From NCBI GenBank assembly GCA_030654015.1, contig JAURYI010000005.1, positions 1 through 43,338 of the forward strand: a DNA stretch of 43,338 nt, in the 5' to 3' direction. The position numbers were made by a program, and so were the translations under genes. This DNA is from Methylococcales bacterium. GTDB lineage: Bacteria; Pseudomonadota; Gammaproteobacteria; Methylococcales; Methylomonadaceae. Below are positions 18,675 to 28,475 of the stretch, piece after piece. The notes under the pieces were generated by a model. The model worked only from the letters and a program-made list of their open reading frames with translations, was not told the origin of the DNA and ran no database searches. How positions within the stretch are numbered: the first letter of the stretch is position 1; each line of letters starts with the position of its first letter.

Positions 18675-19177
18675 TATTTATTGGCTTTTAAGCCAGCTTG
18701 CACTTGATTGATAATAGTACGCACCGCCTGCTGATACATCTCGTTGCGGATAACCGTTTCTTCATTATCTTTACCCAGAATCAACTGCTGGTTATTGAAG
18801 TATTCGCGCTTAATATCAACGGGTTGTGAGGTAACTAACGGTTTGTTATTTGCATCGGTTACTTGGTAATTCAAGCGATATTCCAAACCGAACTGGTTGG
18901 CGTAACCTGATGAACCCAATGACAAGGCGCGTTTCAGGTTTTCTTCATTTGATACAGTGATAATTGTACCCGCAGCGGCACGGGAGCTAACCAGCTGCAC
19001 TTGTGATGAGGCAAGTGCTCTTCTGAATTGTTCTTGTAATGGCGCGGATGCCCCTTCGAGATAGATACTCTTCATCTCTGATGGTAAATCCATCTCACCG
19101 CGTAGATGATAGCCACAGGCGGATAATAACAACGCGATAAGCATCACCAGTGTTGACGAAAGTGTTTTTACTTGCAC
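18674..19177 (-). CDS. lptE: LPS-assembly lipoprotein LptE
   Basis: The 167-residue outer-membrane lipoprotein plugs LptD in the lipopolysaccharide translocon. The signal peptide ends in the lipobox LLLSACGYHLRG, with the GYHLRG motif just after the lipidated cysteine as in LptE. I choose the GTG at 19177: it has GGAG six bases upstream and gives an ordinary 19-residue signal peptide. An upstream in-frame start at 19303 would overlap leuS and run through the palindrome at 19204-19236. The order leuS-lptE-holA is conserved in gammaproteobacteria. Confidence 0.93.
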   Translation of the reverse strand: MQVKTLSSTLVMLIALLLSACGYHLRGEMDLPSEMKSIYLEGASAPLQEQFRRALASSQVQLVSSRAAAGTIITVSNEENLKRALSLGSSGYANQFGLEYRLNYQVTDANNKPLVTSQPVDIKREYFNNQQLILGKDNEETVIRNEMYQQAVRTIINQVQAGLKANK

Positions 19178-19203
19178 AAGTAACTCCGAATAGGTGTGAC
19201 GTG

Positions 19204-19236
19204 ACGACTGCCAGTCCTTAAAGGACTGGCAGTCGT
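19204..19236. repeat. Perfect 16-bp palindrome, REP-like family copy 2
   Basis: ACGACTGCCAGTCCTT pairs exactly with its complement around one A. It shares ACTGCC-x-GTCCTT with the copy at 5602-5636, and the differing base is compensated in the other arm. It lies between the leuS stop and the lptE start, inside the operon. Confidence 0.75.
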
Positions 19237-19241
19237 AGATA

Positions 19242-21775
<2,534 letters not shown>

Positions 21776-21838
21776 TAGTATCTTAACTTAATGGCAGTCA
21801 TGTGTACCCTGCGTGACTGTTTTCTCGCGCGACATCAC

Positions 21839-22051
21839 TCAAAAATCCGCCGCCCATTTTTCCCAGAAATCAGGTTCATCGTGATGAGTATTTACCATTG
21901 CCTTTTCCAATGGTAAATACCAAAAGCTCATCGTATCAAAACGCATAGTATCATCAGGATTTTCCAGATAATCACGCACCTGCACATATAACGGATGATT
22001 ATTCTCATCGTAAGGCACATCGAGATAAATATCGCCGTGATAGCTAATCAT
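21839..22051 (-). CDS. Small hypothetical protein
   Basis: The 70-residue, acidic, tryptophan-rich protein (MISYHGDIYLDVPYDENNHP...FWEKWAADF) has no motif I recognise. Its ATG overlaps a TGA (ATGA) that would end the upstream gene if a one-base frameshift at about 22090 is corrected, which suggests the two were once coupled. Confidence 0.5.
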   Translation of the reverse strand: MISYHGDIYLDVPYDENNHPLYVQVRDYLENPDDTMRFDTMSFWYLPLEKAMVNTHHDEPDFWEKWAADF

Positions 22052-22243
22052 GGAATTTTCATTGACAACACTTCCGCAAGCCAGTTACAGAGCGCGCCTT
22101 TTATCAGATTCCCATTTATGGCGTTTAGCCGATGAGAAATCCAACCAAGGGCAAAACTTATTTTTAGCATGAAAGGTAATGATTAACACACCGCGTTGTT
22201 TATTTCGAGCAATCGCATCAATATGTTCAACTCGCTGAGGCAT
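22048..22243 (-). pseudogene. Small hypothetical gene with apparent frameshift
   Basis: From ATG 22243 the reading gives 52 residues (MPQRVEHIDAIARNK ... DKRRAL) and stops at 22085. Shifting the frame by one base near 22090 gives the plausible continuation ALCNWLAEVLSMKIP, ending in a TGA at 22048-22050 that overlaps the next ATG. Both the protein-like tail and the ATGA overlap argue for a recent indel or a sequencing error. The function is not recognised; the protein is basic. Confidence 0.45.
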
Positions 22244-22272
22244 AATATTATTTTCCGTATTGAAATGATTGG

Positions 22273-22506
22273 CTAATCAATCGCCCAACCTGCTTCGATT
22301 AATTCATCATGGGTATTATATATTGTCTCTATATTTGTTGGTTTATCCTGAATAATCAATTTTCCAGCAACCAAATTATCTAAACTAATTTTTCCATAAC
22401 CACCATTAATATTCTTGAAATGTATAAAGTCACTGAATGGAAGGAACTGACAATTTAACACCTCGCGTGTTTCCTCTATTAAACCATCTGACCACGTTTT
22501 ACTCAT
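22273..22506 (-). CDS. Hypothetical protein
   Basis: The 77-residue protein (MSKTWSDGLIEETREVLNCQ...) is not recognised. The ATG at 22506 is chosen because AAAGGTG lies upstream at good spacing; an in-frame GTG at 22515 is the alternative. It overlaps the end of the 112-residue gene upstream, so the two are probably translationally coupled. Confidence 0.55.
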   Translation of the reverse strand: MSKTWSDGLIEETREVLNCQFLPFSDFIHFKNINGGYGKISLDNLVAGKLIIQDKPTNIETIYNTHDELIEAGWAID

Positions 22507-22837
22507 TAGTATCACCTTTAGTTTTTATTAATTCACAATCACTATCGAATTCTAATGTTTCATCAAATGTTCTATGGTAACGAAATCCTTTTCCATAAGC
22601 CCAGTGTGTTGGGCTTTTAATTTTATCTTGATGTGCTTTGAATACCTTAGAAACTACTGCAATTTGATTTTCAAAAGATAATTCATTTAAATTATCTGGC
22701 GTTTTAATATGCAAAATAAAAGCTGAAAATAGTGGTGTTGGTCTACCAGTTGGGATAACGTGTAAACTAGGTTTGAATATTCTACGCTTTTCTTTTTCTA
22801 ATGCTGATTCTGTTAATTCTGGGTTTTTGTCATTCAT
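22499..22837 (-). CDS. Hypothetical protein
   Basis: The 112-residue charged protein has no signal peptide or membrane segment. Its visible features are a basic N-terminus (EKEKRRIFKPS) and GKGFRYHRTFDETLEF. No family is recognised. It overlaps the next gene by eight bases, so the two small genes form a pair. I saw no typical toxin or antitoxin motif. Confidence 0.55.
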   Translation of the reverse strand: MNDKNPELTESALEKEKRRIFKPSLHVIPTGRPTPLFSAFILHIKTPDNLNELSFENQIAVVSKVFKAHQDKIKSPTHWAYGKGFRYHRTFDETLEFDSDCELIKTKGDTNE

Positions 22838-22894
22838 AATAATTTAGTTCGTTGGGTTAAAAGAACCTTAAAACCAACCTGTACAATTAAAAAA

Positions 22895-23434
22895 CTAATC
22901 ATTTGCTATTCCAGAAAGACTAAATCTATGTACTGCTTTTTCAATGTCGGGTAATAGCTCATTAATATTAGACATTCTATGACCGCCTGTTTTAAATAAT
23001 CGGCAATCGCATCTGGATTTTAAATAGTCGTAGGTTTTATGGCTATCCAATAACTCATCATCTTCATTTAAAAAACAAGTGACAGGTAAATCATTTACTG
23101 GATAAATAGCATCATCGTAATAATCCAGTGCTGGATTTAACAAAACACATTTAAAGTCATCGAGAGACATTTCAAAATACTTTTTATTGGCGGTATTTAA
23201 TGCCCAATAACCGCCTAATGAAATGCCGATAATCGCGGTATCATCAGCGAGTATATTATTGTCCTTAATATAACTGCTTAGGAATTGTTCTATTTCCTGT
23301 TTTGAAGAATCGTTGGGTTTATAATCGGGGATAAAAACAGTCATGCCTTTAGCAGTGAAGAATGTTTTTATTGCCAGTGCAGAATGACTAGTTTCTGGGG
23401 TACTTAATTTGCCATGTAGAAATAATATATTCAT
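22895..23434 (-). CDS. YqiA-like alpha/beta hydrolase (esterase)
   Basis: The 179-residue protein is a small single-domain alpha/beta hydrolase. It begins ILFLHGKLSTPETSH, has the nucleophile elbow GISLGGYWA, a likely acid region in CFLNEDDELLD and the histidine in FKTGGHRMSN. This layout fits the YqiA/YcfP (UPF0227) esterases, whose substrates are poorly known. It lies 35 bp after the amidohydrolase-like gene on the same strand, probably in one transcript. AT-rich composition fits the accessory segment. Confidence 0.75.
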   Translation of the reverse strand: MNILFLHGKLSTPETSHSALAIKTFFTAKGMTVFIPDYKPNDSSKQEIEQFLSSYIKDNNILADDTAIIGISLGGYWALNTANKKYFEMSLDDFKCVLLNPALDYYDDAIYPVNDLPVTCFLNEDDELLDSHKTYDYLKSRCDCRLFKTGGHRMSNINELLPDIEKAVHRFSLSGIAND

Positions 23435-23469
23435 AATGCACCTTGTTGTGAGCGTTAGGTTATTGATTT

Positions 23470-24129
23470 TTACTCAACGCTTGATTCATATTCAGATATT
23501 ACATCTAATAATTGATTGATGACTATTTTAATTTTATTAAAATCATCTTCATTATTAAGATATAGTTTCTTATTCACTTCAATCATAATAGGTATGACAT
23601 CTTCATTACCGACATAATTACTGGGAATCATGCTACCACAATAAGGATTATTAATGCCGACATGATAGTCTTTTAAAAAATATTGAACTAAATCGACTAA
23701 TTCTTTAGGCGTTTGTTCTGTGGTGCCAATACAAAAATCAGGATACCCTTCTTTATCAGGAAATGAGTGGCAATCAACGACTACAATTTTAGAAAAATAG
23801 CATAAAGAAAACGCTACTTTTTTATTTAATTCAATATGCCATTTATTATAGATATTATTGATAATATCTTCTTTATCAATAACCCCAATATCATTATCTC
23901 TAGTGCCTTTTGTATAACAAATACCTTGACCTTGACTGTACATGGGTTCTTTATCGTCTGTAAATCTTTCTACATCACAGACAAATCTTGAAACCTTTTG
24001 AATCATCGAGTCTCCATATTTATGTGAAAATAATTTATCAGTGTGCCAATCTGTCAGATAATCAATATCAAACTGTTCAATATTTCTGCCTAATGTATTT
24101 ATTCCAGCGTGGGGGATGTGCAAAATCAT
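23470..24129 (-). CDS. N-formylglutamate amidohydrolase family protein
   Basis: The 219-residue protein starts with HIPHAG, the family's metal-binding opening, followed by FVCDVERF, VVDCHSFP, PDFCIGTT and MIEVNKKLYL, all typical of N-formylglutamate amidohydrolases (HutG/FGase). No histidine-degradation genes are near, so the natural substrate is unclear. The AT-rich composition and the partial duplicate at 24701-24787 suggest an acquired, rearranged segment. Confidence 0.8.
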   Translation of the reverse strand: MILHIPHAGINTLGRNIEQFDIDYLTDWHTDKLFSHKYGDSMIQKVSRFVCDVERFTDDKEPMYSQGQGICYTKGTRDNDIGVIDKEDIINNIYNKWHIELNKKVAFSLCYFSKIVVVDCHSFPDKEGYPDFCIGTTEQTPKELVDLVQYFLKDYHVGINNPYCGSMIPSNYVGNEDVIPIMIEVNKKLYLNNEDDFNKIKIVINQLLDVISEYESSVE

Positions 24130-24148
24130 ATTATACCTTTTAATTATT

Positions 24149-24574
24149 TTATTTTTCTAAAGGTTGTAACAAACTTTTATTATTGTTTAATATTTCTTTA
24201 GCAATATGCTCTGAAAACGACATAATATTGACGGATTTTTGTTCATCTTTACGATAACCATATCCAGCACCGCCACTCATAGGCGATTCTGAATAATTGC
24301 TGGTATTTCCAGCAACTAACAATATAAATCCTTCGGCAGCCATTTTTGTATTACAGTCTTTCAGTGCTAATCGATAGCTTTCTGAATAGCCTTTGCTGTC
24401 ACCAATTATACATTTATCACCGATATAAACAGCGATTCTATAACCAGAAAAAACGCGCTGTTTTCCCGTTGACACTGTACCTAATTCATATTTGCAGTCA
24501 AGTATTTCCCCAGTTTCACTATTAATAACTTTACAGGCATTTCTGTCTGTTATATCAAAATGCTCCCATGACAT
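24149..24574 (-). CDS. Hypothetical protein
   Basis: The 141-residue soluble protein (MSWEHFDITDRNACKVINSETGEIL...) contains a glycine-rich stretch MSGGAGYGYRKDE. No family is recognised. It lies 19 bp upstream of the amidohydrolase-like gene on the same strand and probably opens that transcript. Confidence 0.6.
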   Translation of the reverse strand: MSWEHFDITDRNACKVINSETGEILDCKYELGTVSTGKQRVFSGYRIAVYIGDKCIIGDSKGYSESYRLALKDCNTKMAAEGFILLVAGNTSNYSESPMSGGAGYGYRKDEQKSVNIMSFSEHIAKEILNNNKSLLQPLEK

Positions 24575-24623
24575 ATTTATTTACTCAATTTCAAAATAAA
24601 TTAACAAAATTAAATTCAGTTAT

Positions 24624-24704
24624 GTAGGTTGGGTTGCGGCTCTTTCGCAACCCAACGAATACCAGAGAATGTTGGGTTGCCAAAAAGACGGCAACCCAAT
24701 CTAC
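24624..24704. repeat. MITE/REP-like element with GTTGGGTTGC hairpins
   Basis: The ends GTAGGTTGGGTTGC and GCAACCCAATCTAC are inverted repeats with one mismatch. Inside are two hairpins, 24628-24656 (GTTGGGTTGCG / CGCAACCCAAC) and 24671-24700. The element's right end provides the stop codon of the truncated amidohydrolase fragment next to it. Confidence 0.7.
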
Positions 24705-24787
24705 GCCGCTGTCAGATAATCAATATTAAACTGTTCAATATTTCTACCTAATGTGTTTATTCCAGCATGGAGGATATGTAAAATCAT
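24701..24787 (-). pseudogene. Truncated duplicate of the amidohydrolase 5' end
   Basis: Bases 24709-24788 match 24051-24130 with only a few substitutions. The fragment encodes MILHILHAGINTLGRNIEQF and seven further matching codons, then runs into the repeat element. The family HIPHAG has become HILHAG. It is a decayed partial duplication 0.6 kb from its parent. Confidence 0.8.
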
Positions 24788-24792
24788 AATAG

Positions 24793-25149
24793 TTATTGTT
24801 TGTTCGCTTGTTTTGCATATAAATTAAGCATTTTGGCTCGTGCAGTATTAAATTCAACCTGACAATTGGCAGATTCATCTAAACCATCAAGCGTATAAAC
24901 ATAATTACACGTTGAAACCTTAAATTTTTCCCAGTCAATTTGCGCTTGCTTAATAGCACTGATTGCATCTTGATTAGCACCCAGTATTTTAATTAAATAA
25001 TTATATGCGGCTGTCATTGGCTTTTCGCTTTCTTCAATAAGACATGAACGCATAGCCGACATACCGCCATTATTAGCTTCACTTTCACAATCTCTAGCAT
25101 TAGCTGAAAATGCAATTAACAAACCAACTAACAAAACTAATTTTTTCAT
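24793..25149 (-). CDS. LprI/DUF1311 family secreted protein
   Basis: The 118-residue protein has a signal peptide (MKKLVLLVGLLIAFSANA). The mature part has the cysteine pattern DCES...SCL...TCNY...NCQVEF and the helical QIDWEKFKVSTC block of the DUF1311/lysozyme-inhibitor LprI N-terminal family. It is probably periplasmic; lysozyme inhibition is known only for some members. The start at 25149 is chosen because it gives a clean signal peptide; the in-frame extension upstream runs into a palindrome. Confidence 0.75.
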   Translation of the reverse strand: MKKLVLLVGLLIAFSANARDCESEANNGGMSAMRSCLIEESEKPMTAAYNYLIKILGANQDAISAIKQAQIDWEKFKVSTCNYVYTLDGLDESANCQVEFNTARAKMLNLYAKQANKQ

Positions 25150-25174
25150 AAAATTATCCCATCGTTTAATTAAA

Positions 25175-25195
25175 AGGGTACGCATTGCGTACCCT
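25175..25195. repeat. 21-bp palindrome upstream of the LprI-like gene
   Basis: AGGGTACGCA and TGCGTACCCT are exact complements around one T. It lies 26 bp upstream of the start codon, so it may be a REP-like repeat or an operator; one copy only in this window. Confidence 0.5.
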
Positions 25196-25260
25196 ATAAG
25201 TTTATTACTCTGATTTTGGCTGATGTTTATTAATTTGGCTCTTCCCGATTAATTCGTTAA

Positions 25261-27009
25261 TTAAGCAAGCTGGCTTTTGAAAAAATCAATCAACCCTGAT
25301 TTAAATTCCTCTTCTCTCGCCTCAATATCTTCTTTCACCCAATCATCTTTTGAATGTTGGCTTAAATCCTGCGCACAAGCGATTTTTGAGCCTTTGTATA
25401 TATTTTTTTTCTTTCCAAAATATCCATTACCAGCTTGAATATTCAATTTTTTCTCGAAAGCTATTTTATTTCCAAAACGCTCAAGATATAACTGAGCTTC
25501 TTCCTCACTCCAGCCATTGTAATTGCTAACCTGCCATTTTCTTGGAAAGATATGTTCTATCTCAAACTTGTCATCAATAAGCCCTGTTTGCTTTTCATGC
25601 AAGTAAGCACTGAGTAATATAAGAGCTTTGGAAAATTTGGATGTTGATTGCTCACTCATTTGTTGATCGATTAAAGTAGGATTTTCTAGCTGTTTAATCA
25701 CGTCAGCGGTAGAACCATCCCTAAAGGTCAACTCATTATTTTTTACAAGTGAGATACATGACTGATAAATATCATCCTTAATGGCATTTACAGTTGGCTT
25801 GTCTATAAACTTCATTAATAGAAAAGCAAGTAACTTTTTAAGCATTTTTTGAAAATCAGCATTAAATGCTTCACTATCAAATGCTTCACTATTGATTTTT
25901 TCTAAGAAAAAGACACTGGTTGGGTATTTCCAAAATTCATTTGGATAGCATGAAAGACAGTGTAGCCATTTCCGTGATTCGTCAGAAATTACATAACTAA
26001 CGCCATTTTCATTTGGAGATTTTTCTATGTAAATGTAACGCCAAAAGTTAGCTAATTTCATGAGATTAGAAATTAGATTTTCATCCCCTAACCTGTTTTT
26101 TCCAGATTGAAGATAAAACTTTCGCAAAGCTACTTCCTTAGATTTATCGTCATCTTTCGCTCTTAGAGCATGAGTGTAATACCTAAAGACATCATTGATA
26201 GAAAGTTTATCGTTCGTATCATCGCAAATTTCAGTGAGTATTTTCCAATCATCGGTGAATTCTTTTCGTTTTGTTTCTACATCTTTTCCAGTAAAGCTAC
26301 TATAAATTTTAGCCTTAAAAATATCAGAATCTGCAAGCGGCAACCCTCTATCATTAAGGGTTGAAAAAATATCTAAAGCAGTGTCTTCAGAATCGCACTT
26401 AATAGGCAAAATAATGCAACGCTTTAAAATCATGACACATAATTCATTAAAATTATCTGGATTTTTTGACGCATACAAATCACATTTATCCTGAAAGAAC
26501 TTGTAATTTTTAGAATAATTACTCGCTTTATTGTCGGTAATTCCATTTTCTAAAATAGCCTTAAATACTATATTATCATTTGCTGTCACTACCTTTGATT
26601 CAATATGAATCTTTGTTCTATCATCAACCTCGTTTGATATTTCATGAATATCCCAAATACAAGGTTCTATTTTATTTTTTAGACCCTCTGTAAACTTATT
26701 TTTTGGCGTAATGCCCTCAAGCTTGTGATAAAAAGCTCTGAGCAACAAAAATAGAGAGGTGATTCTCTGTTGTCCATCAATGATTTCTAAGTCTCCTTTA
26801 CCATTGTTGTAATAGACAACTGTACCTAAAAAGTAATCCACAGAATTTTTAGACGCGAAATGATCTGTAATATCCTCCCAAAGGGTGTCGCATTGCTCCA
26901 ATGCTTTCCATGAATACTCTCGCTGATACTCAGGGATAATAAACTTTTTGCCTTGCATTGAACTAAATAGCGAACCAATGCTTTCTTTGCTAATTTGTAA
27001 ATCTGCCAT
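25261..27009 (-). CDS. GmrSD-type (DUF262 + DUF1524) restriction endonuclease
   Basis: The 582-residue protein combines an N-terminal DUF262 (GmrS-like, ParB-fold) domain with IPEYQREYSWK near residue 24 and DGQQRITSLFLLLR near 78, and a C-terminal DUF1524 HNH-type nuclease domain with FEIEHIFPRKW near 485 and FGNKI. One-piece GmrSD proteins are type IV restriction enzymes that cut modified (for example glucosylated hydroxymethylcytosine) phage DNA using nucleotides; whether this member does so is inferred. The start at ATG 27009 has AGAGG upstream. It appears intact and is preceded by a perfect hairpin and a 57-residue gene on the same strand. Confidence 0.88.
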   Translation of the reverse strand: MADLQISKESIGSLFSSMQGKKFIIPEYQREYSWKALEQCDTLWEDITDHFASKNSVDYFLGTVVYYNNGKGDLEIIDGQQRITSLFLLLRAFYHKLEGITPKNKFTEGLKNKIEPCIWDIHEISNEVDDRTKIHIESKVVTANDNIVFKAILENGITDNKASNYSKNYKFFQDKCDLYASKNPDNFNELCVMILKRCIILPIKCDSEDTALDIFSTLNDRGLPLADSDIFKAKIYSSFTGKDVETKRKEFTDDWKILTEICDDTNDKLSINDVFRYYTHALRAKDDDKSKEVALRKFYLQSGKNRLGDENLISNLMKLANFWRYIYIEKSPNENGVSYVISDESRKWLHCLSCYPNEFWKYPTSVFFLEKINSEAFDSEAFNADFQKMLKKLLAFLLMKFIDKPTVNAIKDDIYQSCISLVKNNELTFRDGSTADVIKQLENPTLIDQQMSEQSTSKFSKALILLSAYLHEKQTGLIDDKFEIEHIFPRKWQVSNYNGWSEEEAQLYLERFGNKIAFEKKLNIQAGNGYFGKKKNIYKGSKIACAQDLSQHSKDDWVKEDIEAREEEFKSGLIDFFKSQLA

Positions 27010-27063
27010 CAAAAAACCTCTGCTTTATAAATTATTTATTAAAAAAAATTTAATGTTTGCGTG

Positions 27064-27099
27064 TAACAGAAGTCAAAAACGTGTTTTTGACTTCTGTTA
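27064..27099. terminator. Perfect 17-bp hairpin between the small gene and gmrSD
   Basis: The arm 27064-27080 (TAACAGAAGTCAAAAAC) is the exact complement of 27083-27099 with GT between them. It follows the stop of the 57-residue gene by 7 bases on the minus strand and may terminate or attenuate transcription into the restriction gene. Confidence 0.6.
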
Positions 27100-27105
27100 A
27101 ACAAG

Positions 27106-27279
27106 TTATTTAATTTCAAGAACGATAATGTCTTTATAACTAAGATGACTTTTACGCAACGCAACTATAACTTCCGATTCTGTTGGTGTTTTTGATGATA
27201 CAGTGACACCACAAGACTGAATGATTTGCATACTTGATTTTTCTGTTGTGTACTTGTATCTAACATGAACGGTTGGCAT
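27106..27279 (-). CDS. Small hypothetical protein upstream of gmrSD
   Basis: The 57-residue basic protein (MPTVHVRYKYTTEKSSMQII...IIVLEIK) has an AAAGGA ribosome-binding sequence in front of its ATG and codon use like its neighbours, so it looks genuine. No family is recognised. Its position just upstream of a restriction gene could mean a regulator or inhibitor, but a hairpin separates the two. Confidence 0.6.
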   Translation of the reverse strand: MPTVHVRYKYTTEKSSMQIIQSCGVTVSSKTPTESEVIVALRKSHLSYKDIIVLEIK

Positions 27280-27388
27280 AAATTTCCTTTAAAAAAATTA
27301 AAAAATAGTAAGTGAATTTATTTTCACACTTACCGAGCAGTATTCTAACCCTATTTTAATTTAACCTATGGGTTTCATAAATTTCGGG

Positions 27389-27730
27389 TTATTTTCTTAT
27401 ACTAACCAGTTTCATCAAAGAAACCAGTTTTTCATCAGAAAATCGGTATAAATCTTGTATGGCTAAAATTAATGCCAGCCAGATGGTTGTGCCTTGGGAA
27501 TTACGTTCAAAATTAAATATCCCATCGAGTAGAAAAAATAATCGGCGCGTGTCATCGTGACGGTGTTTATAATTAAATAACTGTATGGCTTGTAATAGGG
27601 TGAGAAAATCAATTAGTTTTTCATCATCAAAGTTTTGTTTGCTGTTATAAATACCCACTGTGTCATAAACGTGGTCAAAAATAATATTAAGTCGTTCTGG
27701 ATAGAGATAAGGCAGGTTATTTTTTGTCAT
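27389..27730 (-). CDS. Hypothetical protein
   Basis: The 113-residue helical protein (MTKNNLPYLYPERLNIIFDHVY...) contains HRHDDTRRLFFLLDGIFNF and a hydrophobic stretch TIWLALILAIQDLY, but no clear signal peptide. No family is recognised. It stands alone in an AT-rich region. The next 310 bases (27731-28040) hold only AT-rich sequence and a double hairpin repeat. Confidence 0.55.
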   Translation of the reverse strand: MTKNNLPYLYPERLNIIFDHVYDTVGIYNSKQNFDDEKLIDFLTLLQAIQLFNYKHRHDDTRRLFFLLDGIFNFERNSQGTTIWLALILAIQDLYRFSDEKLVSLMKLVSIRK

Positions 27731-27915
27731 TTCTAAGAATCACTTATGATTAATAAAGCAGAGATAGAAAATAATTTTATTCCCAGAAAGCATAACACTT
27801 TTTATCAATTTTGTATTTTTATTTATTATAAAAAAGTTATATTAATTAAAAGTTATAGTTATAACTTTTTTGTCTGAAGTACGCTGGTATAAACAGTAAC
27901 AATACAGGCTGAAAC

Positions 27916-27964
27916 GAGGACGCTGGAGCGTCCTCAGACGCATTCCAACGCGGAGCGTTGGAAC
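27916..27964. repeat. Double hairpin repeat (GAGCGTCC / GGAGCGTTGGAA type)
   Basis: The hairpins GAGGACGC-TGGA-GCGTCCTC (27916-27935) and TTCCAACGC-GGA-GCGTTGGAA (27943-27963) follow each other. Elements of this build are scattered in many environmental bacterial genomes; only one copy is in this window. Confidence 0.65.
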
Positions 27965-28040
27965 GATAATAACCAGAAAAATTGTAGCGATAATAATATC
28001 TAAATCACCCGCGTCAGTATGACACCAGAAAAATTCAGCA

Positions 28041-28412
28041 TTACGTTGAGCAAATAAACTTAGCGTTATCGAGTGTGCTTTCACCATCCCACCGATAGGC
28101 AACTAATGAACCGCCATTACCCGCGCTGTAATCGACACAAGCCACTTTATCGGAAAGCACAGTCGGTGTCCCTGTCATCCAGTAATATCCAAAGAATAAC
28201 GCTTTATCGAGCGGGTAATTTAGATGTGCGTGTTCTGGAAGTGATAATTCGGGAAGATTGTCGCGTTCTGCTGTGGATAGTATGGCTGCCTGACGGTAGG
28301 TGGTTGCCGATGTATCCCACCAACGCACACGCACTCTATGCCTTTTAGTGCCGTCCTTGTCGGTGAACGAGTGTCCTTGTGGTAAGGGTATTTCGATAGT
28401 TACGAATTCCAT
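28041..28412 (-). pseudogene. Metallophosphoesterase, C-terminal fragment
   Basis: The 123-residue reading contains PLPQGHSFTDKDGTKRHRVR, FFGYYWMTGTP and CVDYSAGNGGSLVAYRWDGE, which belong to the C-terminal part of a larger calcineurin-like metallophosphoesterase (about 300 residues in relatives). The catalytic N-terminal half is absent; upstream lies the end of the TnpB element. No N-terminal remnant was found on the other side of TnpB, so a deletion accompanied or followed insertion. Confidence 0.75.
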
Positions 28413-28424
28413 ATAAAAGTATCT

Positions 28425-28475
28425 ATATGGTCATCTAAACGCTTCAACGCAAACTGCTGTTTAGGCAGAGCCTAG
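28425..28475 (-). ncRNA. Possible right-end omega RNA segment of the TnpB element
   Basis: Directly after the tnpB stop codon the minus strand can fold small stems (TAGGC/GCCTA, AAACAGCAGTTT) and then reaches foreign DNA. In IS605-type elements the guide (omega) RNA covers the 3' end of tnpB and the right end, with the adjoining DNA as guide. The exact boundary could not be set from one copy. Confidence 0.35.

Noticed and set aside
27842-28102. 86-codon minus-strand reading frame
   Set aside because: It overlaps the phosphoesterase fragment and runs through the double hairpin repeat; composition looks non-coding.
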